Source: an uncultured Desulfuromonadales bacterium
GTDB taxonomy: Bacteria > Desulfobacterota > Desulfuromonadia > Desulfuromonadales > Geopsychrobacteraceae
Assembly: GCA_947259685.1 (NCBI GenBank)
Contig: CAMYNC010000035.1
Coordinates: 1 to 26,873, forward strand
Direction: 5' to 3'
DNA length: 26,873 nt
The notes beneath the pieces were generated by a model that did no database searches, was not told where the DNA came from, and saw only the letters and a list, made by a program, of their open reading frames with translations. Positions 6,225 through 14,713 of this stretch are shown one piece after another. The translations under genes and the position numbers were made by a program. The first letter of the stretch is position 1, and every line of letters starts with the position of its first letter.

Positions 6225-8774
6225 TTAAACCTTGGTCAGCTTGACGTCGGCGCGATTGCTGCCATCGGGAATTAACTGCTGAATGCCAAGCTCAGTGAAG
6301 TTGTAAGGGGCAAACAGCAACCCGTGCGGAACCCTGCTGGTCACTTTCACCTTGCCGGTGGTGGCACCAGCGGCGCTGGTCAGTTTGACCTTTTCACCAT
6401 CCTCGACCCCGACAGCCTTCGCATCCCTGGGGTTGATCTGCACCAGCCCTTCGGCTTCAACCTCCAGCGGTGCCGGCGACCAGGTTGAGGTGGTGCCGAA
6501 ATGGCTGGCAGAGGTGCCGCTGAGCAGTTGCAGCCCACTGCACTCGTCGCTGGCACTGACCAGCTGCCAGTTCAGGCTCTTGCCTGCCGGGTTGTAGGGT
6601 TGCTTCAGGCAGGGACGGTTGCGGTCATCGCCAACAAAGCAGATATCGCCGTAAAGCGAGGTCAGGCTACTCACTTCAGTGAGGATTCCGGTCCGGCTGC
6701 TGGTCAGCGGGGTTTTGGTCAGCCGGCCGTAGAGCTCGCCAAAAATGTCCCAGTCTTCGCGTGCTTCGCCGACCGGACGGATCGCCTGCTCGAGGGAGCG
6801 GACCCGCTGATCGAGGGAGGTGACGCTGCCAGTTTTTTCGGCATAAGAGGTGCCGGGCAGCACGATGCTGGCCAGCTTGGTGATTTCAGTTGGCAGGATA
6901 TCCTGTACCACCAGCACCTCCACCTGCTGCAGAGCCTTCAACCAGCGACTGCTGTTGGGGAAGGTCTGCGGATTGGTCGCCGCCAGGTAGAGGAAGCGGA
7001 TCTTGCCGGCTTCGATCCCCTGCAGAATCCCTTCGGCATCGAGGCCGCCATCCGGTAGCTCGCAGTTCCAGGCCTTGGCGAATTTTGCCTTGTTTTGCGC
7101 ATAATCCTGGTAGCCGGGGAGCATCTCGGGAAACACACCCATATCGAGCATTCCCTGCATATTGCCTTTTTCATCAAGCGGATAGAGTCCGCTTTCTTTG
7201 CGCAATGCTCCGCTGAGGATCGCCAGATTAGAGATCGCCGCGGCTTTCGCGGTACCAACAGCCGATTTGCTGATGTCGGCGCCGAAGATAATCGCTACGT
7301 TGGTCGCTTTGCCGAGGATATCGGCGGCCTTTTCCAGCGCGCTCAAATCCAGGCCGGTCGCGGCGACCACCTGTTGCAGGTCGATTTCAGCCAGCTGTTC
7401 TTTAAGTTCGTCCAGGTTGGCGACACTCTGGTTGAGATAGTCGTCATCCAGGAGGCCACGATCCAGCAGTAACCGTCCCAGGCCGTTGGCCAGGGAAATT
7501 TCGCTGCCCGGGGCATAGTTTAGCTCAGCATTGGCCAGGTCTCCCAGTTTGACCGAGCGCATGTTGGCAACAATCAACTGGGCATCGCCATTGCGGCAGG
7601 CTTTCTGAATTTGCCAGTCAACTGCCGGGGCTTCGGCGGCTGGCTCGGCACCTAAGACCAGGATCGCATCGGCCTGACCGATGGTGGTGAGCAGATTGCT
7701 GGCGCCGTGCAGGCCTAATCCCTTGTCGAGGGCTTTGAGGCTGCGCAGGGCACCGAAACGAGCTTCTGAATCGATATTGTTAGTGCCGATGGCGACCCGG
7801 AACAGTTTCTGGAACAGGTAGTTTTCTTCGTTGGTCAGCCGTGGCGAGGCAAAGCCGGCAATCGCGTCAGCGCCATTTTCACTGCGGACCCGCTCGATTT
7901 CAGCGACCACTTTATCCAGCGCGCTGTCCCAACCAGCTGTTTCTTCACCGATCTGCGGCTGGGTCAGGCGCTGGTCGCTGTTGATGTAGCCGTAGCCGAA
8001 GAAGCCGCCGATACAGAGATTACCGTTGTTGGTGGTCCCTTCATCATCGGAGGTGATGCGATAAACCTCATTGTTCTGCACATTGATGTCAATCTGGCAA
8101 TGGCTGGGACAGAAAGTACAGACCGTCGGGGTCTTGCGCAGGGCCCAGGGGCGGGCTTTGAATTTGAACGGTTTTGAGATCATGGTGCCGGTCGGGCAGA
8201 CCGATACGCAGTTGCCACAAAACACGCATTTGTCGAGCTTTTTATCGATGAAGGCTTTGTCGCCTTTGTCGTTGATAAACAGGGAGTCCGCACCAACCAC
8301 CTCGTGGCAGACCTTGACGCATTTTTCACAGAGCACGCAGCGTGAAGGGACCTGCTGGATCAGCGGCCAACCATCGATGATCGGCGGATTGACATCCTCA
8401 GCAATAAACTGCTGGCGATTGACTTCCAGTTCGTAGCAGGTGTTCTGCAGCTCACATTCGCCACCGGCATCGCAGACCGGACAATCGAGGGGGTGATTGA
8501 CCAGGATCAGCTCCATGATCTGTTTGCGGATCTTGGTCAGGTGCTCCGACTGGGTGGTGACGACGATGCCATCCTTGACCGAAGTGTTGCAGGCGGTCAT
8601 GGTGCGGTCGATACCTTCAATCTCGACTGCGCAGATCCGGCAGGCACCGGTCGGCGAGACCTTCTGCAGCCAGCAGAGGGTCGGGATGTGGATCTCCAGC
8701 TGCCGAGCGGCGTCCAGAATCGTCGATCCTTTGGGGACAGTTACCGCCTTACCGTCAATCGTCAAGCTGACCAT
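6225..8774 (-). CDS. sfrA: NADPH oxidoreductase alpha subunit, SfrA-like (NuoG/formate dehydrogenase-like)
   Basis: This 849-residue iron-sulfur protein has the architecture of NuoG and cytosolic formate dehydrogenases. The clusters, in order, are a [2Fe-2S] ferredoxin (Cys34, 45, 48, 62), a His-Cys3 [4Fe-4S] site (His94, Cys98, 101, 107), two ferredoxin clusters (Cys146-156 and Cys183-193), and the molybdopterin-family [4Fe-4S] (Cys219, 222, 226, 254). A long molybdopterin-oxidoreductase fold follows. Where formate dehydrogenases have the catalytic Cys or Sec (DSxARxC), this protein has Gly341 in DSEARFG, so it should not oxidise formate. With sfrB upstream it matches Geobacter SfrA, first described as soluble Fe(III) reductase and later seen as an NADPH oxidoreductase. 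Start: ATG with GAGGTGA. Confidence 0.85.
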   Translation of the reverse strand: MVSLTIDGKAVTVPKGSTILDAARQLEIHIPTLCWLQKVSPTGACRICAVEIEGIDRTMTACNTSVKDGIVVTTQSEHLTKIRKQIMELILVNHPLDCPVCDAGGECELQNTCYELEVNRQQFIAEDVNPPIIDGWPLIQQVPSRCVLCEKCVKVCHEVVGADSLFINDKGDKAFIDKKLDKCVFCGNCVSVCPTGTMISKPFKFKARPWALRKTPTVCTFCPSHCQIDINVQNNEVYRITSDDEGTTNNGNLCIGGFFGYGYINSDQRLTQPQIGEETAGWDSALDKVVAEIERVRSENGADAIAGFASPRLTNEENYLFQKLFRVAIGTNNIDSEARFGALRSLKALDKGLGLHGASNLLTTIGQADAILVLGAEPAAEAPAVDWQIQKACRNGDAQLIVANMRSVKLGDLANAELNYAPGSEISLANGLGRLLLDRGLLDDDYLNQSVANLDELKEQLAEIDLQQVVAATGLDLSALEKAADILGKATNVAIIFGADISKSAVGTAKAAAISNLAILSGALRKESGLYPLDEKGNMQGMLDMGVFPEMLPGYQDYAQNKAKFAKAWNCELPDGGLDAEGILQGIEAGKIRFLYLAATNPQTFPNSSRWLKALQQVEVLVVQDILPTEITKLASIVLPGTSYAEKTGSVTSLDQRVRSLEQAIRPVGEAREDWDIFGELYGRLTKTPLTSSRTGILTEVSSLTSLYGDICFVGDDRNRPCLKQPYNPAGKSLNWQLVSASDECSGLQLLSGTSASHFGTTSTWSPAPLEVEAEGLVQINPRDAKAVGVEDGEKVKLTSAAGATTGKVKVTSRVPHGLLFAPYNFTELGIQQLIPDGSNRADVKLTKV

Positions 8775-8796
8775 ATATTTTCACCTCGGAAGTCGG

Positions 8797-8849
8797 TTGA
8801 AAACGCAACAGCAGGACAGGGCGCGAAACTCCCTGTCCTGGGTTTTCAG
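8797..8849 (-). other. Long hairpin between sfrB and sfrA
   Basis: The 99-nt gap between the two subunit genes holds a 10-bp perfect stem (8812-8821 with 8831-8840). It is enclosed by an 8-bp outer stem (8797-8804 with 8842-8849). No T-run follows on the minus strand, so it is not a normal terminator. An mRNA-stabilising or processing element that sets subunit ratio is possible. Confidence 0.6.
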
Positions 8850-8873
8850 CCTCAAATCACTTGTATGTTTAGG

Positions 8874-10898
8874 TTAAACAGCAATCATCGAAACGCGGTA
8901 GCAGCGCAGGCAACGTTCTGCTTCCTGAATCGCTTCGCTGTCTTTGAAGCCGAGTTCAACCTCTTCGTAGTTGCCTTTGCTGGCGCGGGCAGCACCGTGG
9001 ATTTCGTGCTGATCGAAGCGCTGCACGGCATCCAGCCAGGGCACCTCTTCGTTTTTATCGTAAACGCCGAGATGACTGAGGATGTCTTCGTGGAAGTCAT
9101 CGTCGGTGAGGTAGGCTTCGCCTTCTTCCAGATAGCGCTGAATCACCTGAGCGGCACGATGGCCGTTGCCGACGCAGGCCACCACCGTCAGCGGGCCGAT
9201 TTCGGCATCGCCGGAAGCGAAGACGCCATCCATGTCGGTGATCAAAATTCGGGAGAGCGGGTTGCCCATATCATCGTTAAGGTCACGGCCGGCGGCACTC
9301 TTCAGCGGCACAAACTTGGTCACCACGGTATTCCAACGGGTGATCTCGATGCCGGTGTCATCAGTGATGAATGAGAGGTCAGGATCCTGGCCGATAGCCG
9401 GGATCAGGGTATCGCACTCGACGACGAACTCGCTGCCTTCAACCGGTTGCGGACGGCGGCGACCGGAATCGTCCGGCTCGCCAAGTTCCATGCGAACGCA
9501 TTCGACACCAGTAACCTGACGGCTTTCGTCGACGATGATTTTCTTCGGCAGCACCAAAAACTCGAACTGCACGCCTTCTTCGTCGGCGCCGTCGACTTCC
9601 CAGGCATCGGCCGGCATCTCTTTCCGGGTCCGGCGGTAGAGCAGGATTGAATCCTCGGCTCCTTCGCGCAGCGCCACCCGAACGCAGTCGATGGCGGTGT
9701 TACCCCCGCCGACCACACAGACCTTTTTACCCATGCCGGTTGGTTGGCCCATGTAGGCTTCGCGGAGGAAGTCGATACCGCCGGCGAGAAAGCCTTTATA
9801 TCCTTCATCCTCGCCTTCAACGCCCATCGGCTTAGAACGGTGAGCGCCTGGAGCGAGCAGTACGGCATCGAACTTCTCTTTCAATTCGACCAGGGAGATA
9901 TCTTTGCCGACCCGGGTATTGTAGATGATCTCAACCCCAAGAGCGCTGATGATATCGATATCCCGCTGCAGAACGTGCCGTGGCATCCGGTAGGCGGGAA
10001 TTCCGACCGCGATCATTCCGCCGCCGAAACCTTCCGGCAGGGCTTCGTAGATGGTGCAGGGATAGCCTTCCAGGGCCAGGTAATAGGCTGATGCCAGTCC
10101 GGCCGGGCCGGCACCGACAATGGCGATCTTTTTATTCTTGCGTGGCTTCGGCTGCATCGGTGGCTGCAGGTTGCGCTGCCGTTCAAACTCGGAGGCGGTC
10201 CGCTTGAGGACCATGATGTTGACCGAAGAATCGACATTGGCGCGGCGACAGGCGGTTTCGCAAGGGTGCGGGCAGACCCGGCCGCAGACCGCCGGCAGCG
10301 GCATGCTTTCGCGGATGATCGCCAGCGACTCTTCATAGCGGCGTTCTTTGATCGCCTCGATATAGGCGGGGATGTCGATGTGCGCCGGACATTTGTCCTG
10401 GCAGGGAGCGGTCAATTTGACTTTATAATCGACAGCCTTGCCGGCTGGGCGCTTGCCGTTTATGTACGCCAGGTAATCGTTGCGAAAATGCTTGACGGTA
10501 TCGGCGACCGGGATCGCCGAAGTCTGGCAGAGGGTGCATTTGCAGTTCTGCAGCAGCTCGGCAAGGTTTTCCAGGGTTTCCAGATCACGCTCTTCACCCT
10601 GACCGCCGATGATCCGTGCCAGCGTATCCTGCATCACCCGGGTGCCTTTTTTGCCTGGTGAGCATTTTGCGCAGCAGTAATCTTCCTGCACCCGCTTGGC
10701 GTATTCGGCCGCCATCGCAACGACGTCGACACTAGGATCGCTGAGAATCAGACCGTCCCAGCCCATGAACGCGGCAATACTCTTCTCGCCACCAAATGTC
10801 GTCGGCAATTTCTTAACGGCGACTTCAACTTCCGCGTCGCCACCCTGCCGATTATCGACAACCTCTCTTCCCCAGCTGGAAAAAGCAACCTTTGACAA
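8874..10898 (-). CDS. sfrB: NADPH oxidoreductase beta subunit, SfrB-like (glutamate synthase small-subunit type)
   Basis: This 674-residue flavoprotein should oxidise NADPH and pass electrons to SfrA. The N-terminal part has cysteine sets CCAKC (Cys75-79) and CKCTLC (Cys119-124), like the NuoF-type cluster region. It is followed by the GltD-type Cys motifs Cys166/170 and Cys205, 209, 213, 217 (CGRVCPHPCETAC). Next come the FAD motif GAGPAGLASAYYLA (about 262-275), the NADPH motif VVGGGNTAIDCVRVALREGA, and a second FAD motif ending GVFASGDAEIGP. The start is TTG, fixed by AGGAGG 5 nt upstream. It is the first gene of the operon; a promoter lies about 105 nt upstream. In Geobacter SfrAB supports acetate metabolism by NADPH reoxidation. 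Confidence 0.88.
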   Translation of the reverse strand: MSKVAFSSWGREVVDNRQGGDAEVEVAVKKLPTTFGGEKSIAAFMGWDGLILSDPSVDVVAMAAEYAKRVQEDYCCAKCSPGKKGTRVMQDTLARIIGGQGEERDLETLENLAELLQNCKCTLCQTSAIPVADTVKHFRNDYLAYINGKRPAGKAVDYKVKLTAPCQDKCPAHIDIPAYIEAIKERRYEESLAIIRESMPLPAVCGRVCPHPCETACRRANVDSSVNIMVLKRTASEFERQRNLQPPMQPKPRKNKKIAIVGAGPAGLASAYYLALEGYPCTIYEALPEGFGGGMIAVGIPAYRMPRHVLQRDIDIISALGVEIIYNTRVGKDISLVELKEKFDAVLLAPGAHRSKPMGVEGEDEGYKGFLAGGIDFLREAYMGQPTGMGKKVCVVGGGNTAIDCVRVALREGAEDSILLYRRTRKEMPADAWEVDGADEEGVQFEFLVLPKKIIVDESRQVTGVECVRMELGEPDDSGRRRPQPVEGSEFVVECDTLIPAIGQDPDLSFITDDTGIEITRWNTVVTKFVPLKSAAGRDLNDDMGNPLSRILITDMDGVFASGDAEIGPLTVVACVGNGHRAAQVIQRYLEEGEAYLTDDDFHEDILSHLGVYDKNEEVPWLDAVQRFDQHEIHGAARASKGNYEEVELGFKDSEAIQEAERCLRCYRVSMIAV

Positions 10899-10918
10899 AC
10901 CGGCCTCCTATGACCTGC

Positions 10919-10946
10919 TTCGACCTTCCGGAAAAGGAAGGTCGAG
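10919..10946 (-). promoter_or_regulatory. Hairpin in the sfrB leader
   Basis: An inverted repeat CGACCTTCC (10921-10929) and GGAAGGTCG (10936-10944), extendable by two pairs, lies 21 nt upstream of the sfrB start. A smaller CCCC/GGGG hairpin is at 10950-10963. It could be a leader hairpin or a protein operator; neither can be told from sequence. Confidence 0.5.
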
Positions 10947-11002
10947 AACCCCGAAAATGGGGAGAATCACCCGATGTTCTGGCTGTTTTCAGTTCTATAA
11001 AT

Positions 11003-11031
11003 CGTATACAGTATGCAGGTAGATACCACAA
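11003..11031 (-). promoter_or_regulatory. Promoter of the sfrBA operon
   Basis: On the minus strand TTGTGG (11031-11026), a 17-nt spacer and TATACG (11008-11003) fit a sigma-70 promoter. The -35 overlaps an inverted repeat CCACA-AAC-TGTGG (11026-11038), a possible operator. Confidence 0.5.
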
Positions 11032-11145
11032 ACTGTGGCTGAAAATCAAGGCTAATTTTTCACCCCAATTGGCCGATTCTGGCAATGTAAACTTGAGGAA
11101 AAACAATTTGTTAGCAGATGCTGACGCGGGCGGTTCGGGGCCTGT

Positions 11146-11568
11146 TCAGGGCCGTGGCGGCGGCGGATTTCGAATCATCCAAATCGCCGGCGTCGGTGCT
11201 TCTTGCGGGATCAGTTCCCAGTCCTGCAGCCAGTGCCACTTTTTAACCCGGGTCGATGGCAGCCGATAATATTCAAACTGATATTCGACCTGTGCGGTTT
11301 TGGGCTGGTCCTCCAGGACGGCGTCGGGCCTGATCGCCAGAATCAGGCTGTCGACGATGCGCAGATCCTCATCTAGCGGAAACTCAGTTAGGAAGGCCTT
11401 TCGGACATCGGGATGGAGATGCTGGGCAGCTCCGGGGAAATCCTTCCAGCGCATTGACTCCCTGAATTTAATGCTGGTTTTTTCCAGCCCTGGTCCCAGG
11501 TCGAGGGAGTTCAGGCAGGCGGTCGGGAGCAGGCAGAGTAGTATTATCAGCAGGCGCAGATATCTCAT
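11146..11568 (-). CDS. Lipoprotein of unknown function
   Basis: This is a 140-residue predicted lipoprotein with signal peptide MRYLRLLIILLCLLPTAC, the lipobox Cys being residue 18. The mature part looks like a compact alpha/beta domain (VRKAFLTEFPLDEDLRIVD, then alternating strands with QVEYQFEYYRLPSTRVKKW). It ends in a proline-rich tail. I have the impression of a conserved delta-proteobacterial family but cannot name it. The ribosome binding site (AAAGGA) is 12 nt from the ATG, somewhat far. It is divergent from the glutaredoxin gene and upstream of sfrB on the same strand, with 247 nt between. Confidence 0.82.
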   Translation of the reverse strand: MRYLRLLIILLCLLPTACLNSLDLGPGLEKTSIKFRESMRWKDFPGAAQHLHPDVRKAFLTEFPLDEDLRIVDSLILAIRPDAVLEDQPKTAQVEYQFEYYRLPSTRVKKWHWLQDWELIPQEAPTPAIWMIRNPPPPRP

Positions 11569-11759
11569 CGGTAAGGCATTCCTTTAATCGCTAAGGGGTT
11601 CATTCTTCGCAGCTTTCCGGCAGGGATTCGGCTGCTGAAAACTGAGCAAAAAATAATCCGTTTTCCATGGCCAACGAGTTGCGCAGCAGCAGTTCTTCGC
11701 TAAACTGTCTCTCCTTCGGGGGGAGAGTCCTCGCCTCAACGCAGGTAGGAGCTAAAGAC

Positions 11760-12026
11760 ATGCAGGAGATCCACATTTACACCAAAGACTATTGCGCTTA
11801 TTGCTATCGTGCTAAAGAGCTGCTCGAAATCAAAGGGGTTGATTACATTGAGTTCGATGTGACCAACGACCCGCAGGGGGATGATTTTATGCGGCAGCGC
11901 TCTGGTCGGACCACGGTTCCGCAGATTTTTATCGGTGGCCGGCACATCGGTGGTTGCGATGAGCTGTTCGCCATTGATGAGCAGGGCGAACTGGACCCGC
12001 TGCTGGAAGCTGCCAGAACCGCCTGA
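11760..12026 (+). CDS. grxC: Glutaredoxin 3-type (GrxC)
   Basis: This is an 88-residue dithiol glutaredoxin, a cytosolic protein-disulfide reductant. The active site is CAYC (Cys12, Cys15) after IHIYTKDY. The cis-proline motif TVPQIFIGG and the GGCDEL glutathione-binding end are in place, and the length is typical. I start at ATG 11760, with TAGGAG upstream; the frame extends to 11667, but that part is serine-rich and unlike the family. A small hairpin (CTCTCC/GGAGAG, near 11710-11728) precedes it, and a terminator follows. Confidence 0.93.
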   Translation: MQEIHIYTKDYCAYCYRAKELLEIKGVDYIEFDVTNDPQGDDFMRQRSGRTTVPQIFIGGRHIGGCDELFAIDEQGELDPLLEAARTA

Positions 12027-12125
12027 AATCACCCTCCCTTTTATTTCCTGCGCGCACTGGAAAGCTCAGCCATCTGAATGAATTGCAACTTCTTAACCAG
12101 CAAATCCCAAGCCCCCGAAAGAATC

Positions 12126-12150
12126 AAAGCCCAGCCTTGGCGCTTTTTTT
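12126..12150 (+). terminator. Terminator after grxC
   Basis: AAAGC-CCA pairs with TGG-c-GCTTT (12126-12133 with 12138-12146, one bulge) and a run of seven T follows. Confidence 0.65.
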
Positions 12151-12203
12151 GTGTGCTTGGCGATTCGTGGCAAGAACCCCGGGCCGCCGATAAACCTGCC
12201 TGC

Positions 12204-13436
12204 TCAGGTTAGTTGTCGCACAATCGCCGTATAAAAGCTGTAATCTTCTGTTTCCACCCGGGATAAAGAGAGTTCCAGGCCGAGCCGTGTGCCATCGCGT
12301 TTTTGGCCGGCCATCAATTGCACCTCTGAGAGCAGCTCGGCTCCGTACTGAACAAAGTAGGCTTCGACACCCAGTTGGTGTATTTGGCGGTTGTCCGGAT
12401 GGATCAGCTGGACAATCGACATCCCCAGGCTTTCCAGCTTGCTGTAACCGAACAGCCGTGACGCCTGCTGGTTGAACAAGATGATTTTGCCATCCGGTAA
12501 AAAGGAAATAATTCCGTCCCGAGCAGTATCGGTTAAAATCCGGTAGCGTGCTTCCGAGTCGGCCAGTTCGCGGCCTTTCTCATCCAGGCTGGCCACCATC
12601 CGATTGAATCCGGAAATCAGTTCGCCAATCTCATCTTCGCGTTCCACCGCCAGCTGTTGATCGAAGGTTCCGGAATTGTTGATTCTGCTGATAGCCGCCT
12701 CGAGTTTTTTCAGCGGCTGCAGAACCGTCGTCTGGCTAAGCAGGCTGAGGCAGAAAATCAGCGCCAGAAAAATCCCTCCGGTGGTAAAGGCATCCTTCCA
12801 GACCCGTGCCAAAACTTGTTGCTGCAGGCGGTCCATCGGAATTTGCACCGAAATGGCACCGATCACTTCACCGAGGGGATAGTTGTAGGCTTTGTCGGTT
12901 TCCGGCGGATACAGCTCTCTGATAACGGTCGGGGCATCGGCCGGGTCACCATGGCACTCCAGGCAGCTTTGGTCGGCGCGAAAGGCCTGCATGTAGCGGA
13001 AACTGCGGGCCTGCTCAGTTCCGGTGATCTGATAAATTTCATCTCCGGCACCGCTCCGAAACCGTTGGAGATTACGTTCTTCAAAGAAGTCTGGAGCATT
13101 GGCCGGATTGCGGTGCCGGTCTGACACCTGGCGGATCCGGTACTCGATATCGCCGGCAACCTGAGCACCGATCCGGTTGCTGGCCAGCACCGGAATCAGC
13201 CCGACCCGGCTCTCGTTCAAGACGACATCACCCTGTTGCAACTGTGCTGAAAGATAGTCGCGGGTGCGGATTGTCTGATAGGCGATCAGGCGGGCCTTCT
13301 CGACCGACTCATCGAGGACGAACTGTTCCTGCTGGCGGTAATCCAGCCAGACGGTGATCAGAAAAAAGGCCAGCAAAGTCGCCGCAACCACCAGGTTGGT
13401 CCGACCCTGTAGGCGAAGTTTTCGGAACACTGGCAT
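12204..13436 (-). CDS. Heme c-type DUF3365/HAMP/PAS membrane sensor without an output domain
   Basis: This 410-residue sensor has a first membrane helix (about 14-31) and a periplasmic DUF3365-type domain holding one heme c site CLECH (Cys158, Cys161, His162). A second membrane helix (219-235), a HAMP linker and one cytoplasmic PAS domain (about 295-405, LFNQQASRLFGYSKLESLG) follow. The protein stops right after the PAS end FYTAIVRQL, with no kinase, GGDEF or methyl-accepting part. Continuing past the stop gives no recognisable domain, so a simple frameshift is unlikely. It may signal through a partner, or be a shortened kinase. The periplasmic heme suggests redox or gas sensing. It lies 36 nt after the NUDIX gene and could be the last gene of that operon. 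Confidence 0.88.
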   Translation of the reverse strand: MPVFRKLRLQGRTNLVVAATLLAFFLITVWLDYRQQEQFVLDESVEKARLIAYQTIRTRDYLSAQLQQGDVVLNESRVGLIPVLASNRIGAQVAGDIEYRIRQVSDRHRNPANAPDFFEERNLQRFRSGAGDEIYQITGTEQARSFRYMQAFRADQSCLECHGDPADAPTVIRELYPPETDKAYNYPLGEVIGAISVQIPMDRLQQQVLARVWKDAFTTGGIFLALIFCLSLLSQTTVLQPLKKLEAAISRINNSGTFDQQLAVEREDEIGELISGFNRMVASLDEKGRELADSEARYRILTDTARDGIISFLPDGKIILFNQQASRLFGYSKLESLGMSIVQLIHPDNRQIHQLGVEAYFVQYGAELLSEVQLMAGQKRDGTRLGLELSLSRVETEDYSFYTAIVRQLT

Positions 13437-13472
13437 CGCAACATGTCCTTTCTGGAGGACCGTAAAAATGAC

Positions 13473-14042
13473 TCAGTAATAAAGTGGTTCGAGGCGTTGT
13501 AACAGCTGCTTGAGGATCGCTGCGGTCATCCCCCAGATGCTGTGCCCATCCAAGCGGTAAAAATCGACGGGGACCGCGCGTCCTTTGTGTTGCCAATCTT
13601 CCTGGTGGTAGATGTTCGGATCGCACAATCTCGCCAGCGGCAGTTCGATGACCTCGGCAATCTCGTTCTGGTCAACCCGATAGGGGTAGGGCGCGGGGTA
13701 GCTGCCGACGCAGACCTTTACGTGAAAGCCGTAAACGGAATGGAAATCATCCAACTGGCCGATGCGCCGCACATCCTGTGGGCGGATGCCCATCTCCTCC
13801 TCTGTTTCGCGCAGAGCCGTCTGCCAGAAGTCAGCATCCCCAGCTTCGGCTCCACCACCGGGAAAGGAGATCTCGCCCCCATGGTTTTTCAAGTGTGCGG
13901 TCCGCCGGGTAAACAGCAGCCAAGGCTGCTCATTGCGCAAAAACAGTGGCACCAGTACCGCTGCTGGGCGCAACTGCTGCAGCGGCATCGGTGCCGCAGG
14001 GTAGTCTGCCAGTTGCATGGATATCTGATCGAGCGGAGACAT
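13473..14042 (-). CDS. NUDIX hydrolase, probable CoA pyrophosphatase (NudL-like)
   Basis: This 189-residue NUDIX enzyme probably cleaves coenzyme A to phosphopantetheine and 3',5'-ADP. The NudL-family signature LLFTRRTAHLKNHGGEISFP precedes the NUDIX box, which ends ALRETEEEMGI and holds the metal-binding glutamates. As in NudL, the first box glutamate position is not Glu. The true start is ATG 14042, whose first base overlaps the last base of the rpe stop (TGATG), so it is translationally coupled to rpe. A TTG one codon earlier is also in frame. Confidence 0.88.
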   Translation of the reverse strand: MSPLDQISMQLADYPAAPMPLQQLRPAAVLVPLFLRNEQPWLLFTRRTAHLKNHGGEISFPGGGAEAGDADFWQTALRETEEEMGIRPQDVRRIGQLDDFHSVYGFHVKVCVGSYPAPYPYRVDQNEIAEVIELPLARLCDPNIYHQEDWQHKGRAVPVDFYRLDGHSIWGMTAAILKQLLQRLEPLYY

Positions 14043-14707
14043 CAAGTCTTCCCGTTGTTGCCGTTCTTTTTCAGCTGGGCGATGGTGGTCGCATAATCCG
14101 GGGTGCCGAACACAGCGCTGCCAGCAACAAAGACATCGGCTCCGGCGGCTGAGATCTGTTGAATATTGTCGATCTTCACTCCGCCATCGACTTCCAGTTC
14201 GATCGGCTGGCCCAAGTCATCTATCCGTTGGCGCAGTTCAGCGATCTTTGCCAGGCAATTATGGATAAATGACTGGCCACCAAAGCCGGGGTTGACGGTC
14301 ATCAGCAGTACTAGATCGAGATCGGGCAGGATCATATCAAGAGCCGCCAGTGGGGTGGCCGGATTGAGCGACACCCCGGCTTGTTTGCCGAAGGACTTGA
14401 TCAGTTGCACGGTGCGGTGCAAATGGGCGGTGGCCTCGGCATGCACAACGATAATGTCGGCGCCGGCTTCGGCAAAAGCGGGGATATATTGATCCGGGTT
14501 CTCGATCATCAGGTGGACATCGAGGGTCAGTTCGGTCACTGGACGGATCGCCTCGACGATTAGTGGACCGATGGTGATATTCGGCACGAAGTGACCATCC
14601 ATGACATCGACATGCACGTAATCGGCACCGCCAGCTTCGATGGCCTTGATTTCTTCCCCGAGCCGAGCAAAGTCAGCTGAAAGGATCGAGGGGGCAATTT
14701 TGATCAT
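14042..14707 (-). CDS. rpe: Ribulose-phosphate 3-epimerase
   Basis: Rpe interconverts D-ribulose 5-phosphate and D-xylulose 5-phosphate in the pentose phosphate pathway. The 221-residue TIM barrel shows all main family stretches: IAPSILSADFARLGEE, HVDVMDGHFVPNITIGP, DVHLMIENP, LMTVNPGFGGQSFI and EVDGGVKIDN. The metal-binding His and the catalytic Asp residues fall in these. ATG has GGAG 8 nt upstream. A terminator-like hairpin separates it from rsmB. It overlaps the NUDIX gene by one base. Confidence 0.97.
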   Translation of the reverse strand: MIKIAPSILSADFARLGEEIKAIEAGGADYVHVDVMDGHFVPNITIGPLIVEAIRPVTELTLDVHLMIENPDQYIPAFAEAGADIIVVHAEATAHLHRTVQLIKSFGKQAGVSLNPATPLAALDMILPDLDLVLLMTVNPGFGGQSFIHNCLAKIAELRQRIDDLGQPIELEVDGGVKIDNIQQISAAGADVFVAGSAVFGTPDYATTIAQLKKNGNNGKT

Positions 14708-14713
14708 GCAAAA

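Noticed and set aside
8493..9374. Long open frame on the plus strand opposite sfrA and sfrB.
   Set aside because: It spans two well-supported minus-strand genes and the gap between them, and its translation has no recognisable motifs. It is a shadow of their codon bias.
12120..12206. Possible frameshift losing a kinase domain after the PAS domain.
   Set aside because: The sequence beyond the stop shows only a short gap and the glutaredoxin terminator, with no kinase motifs in any frame.
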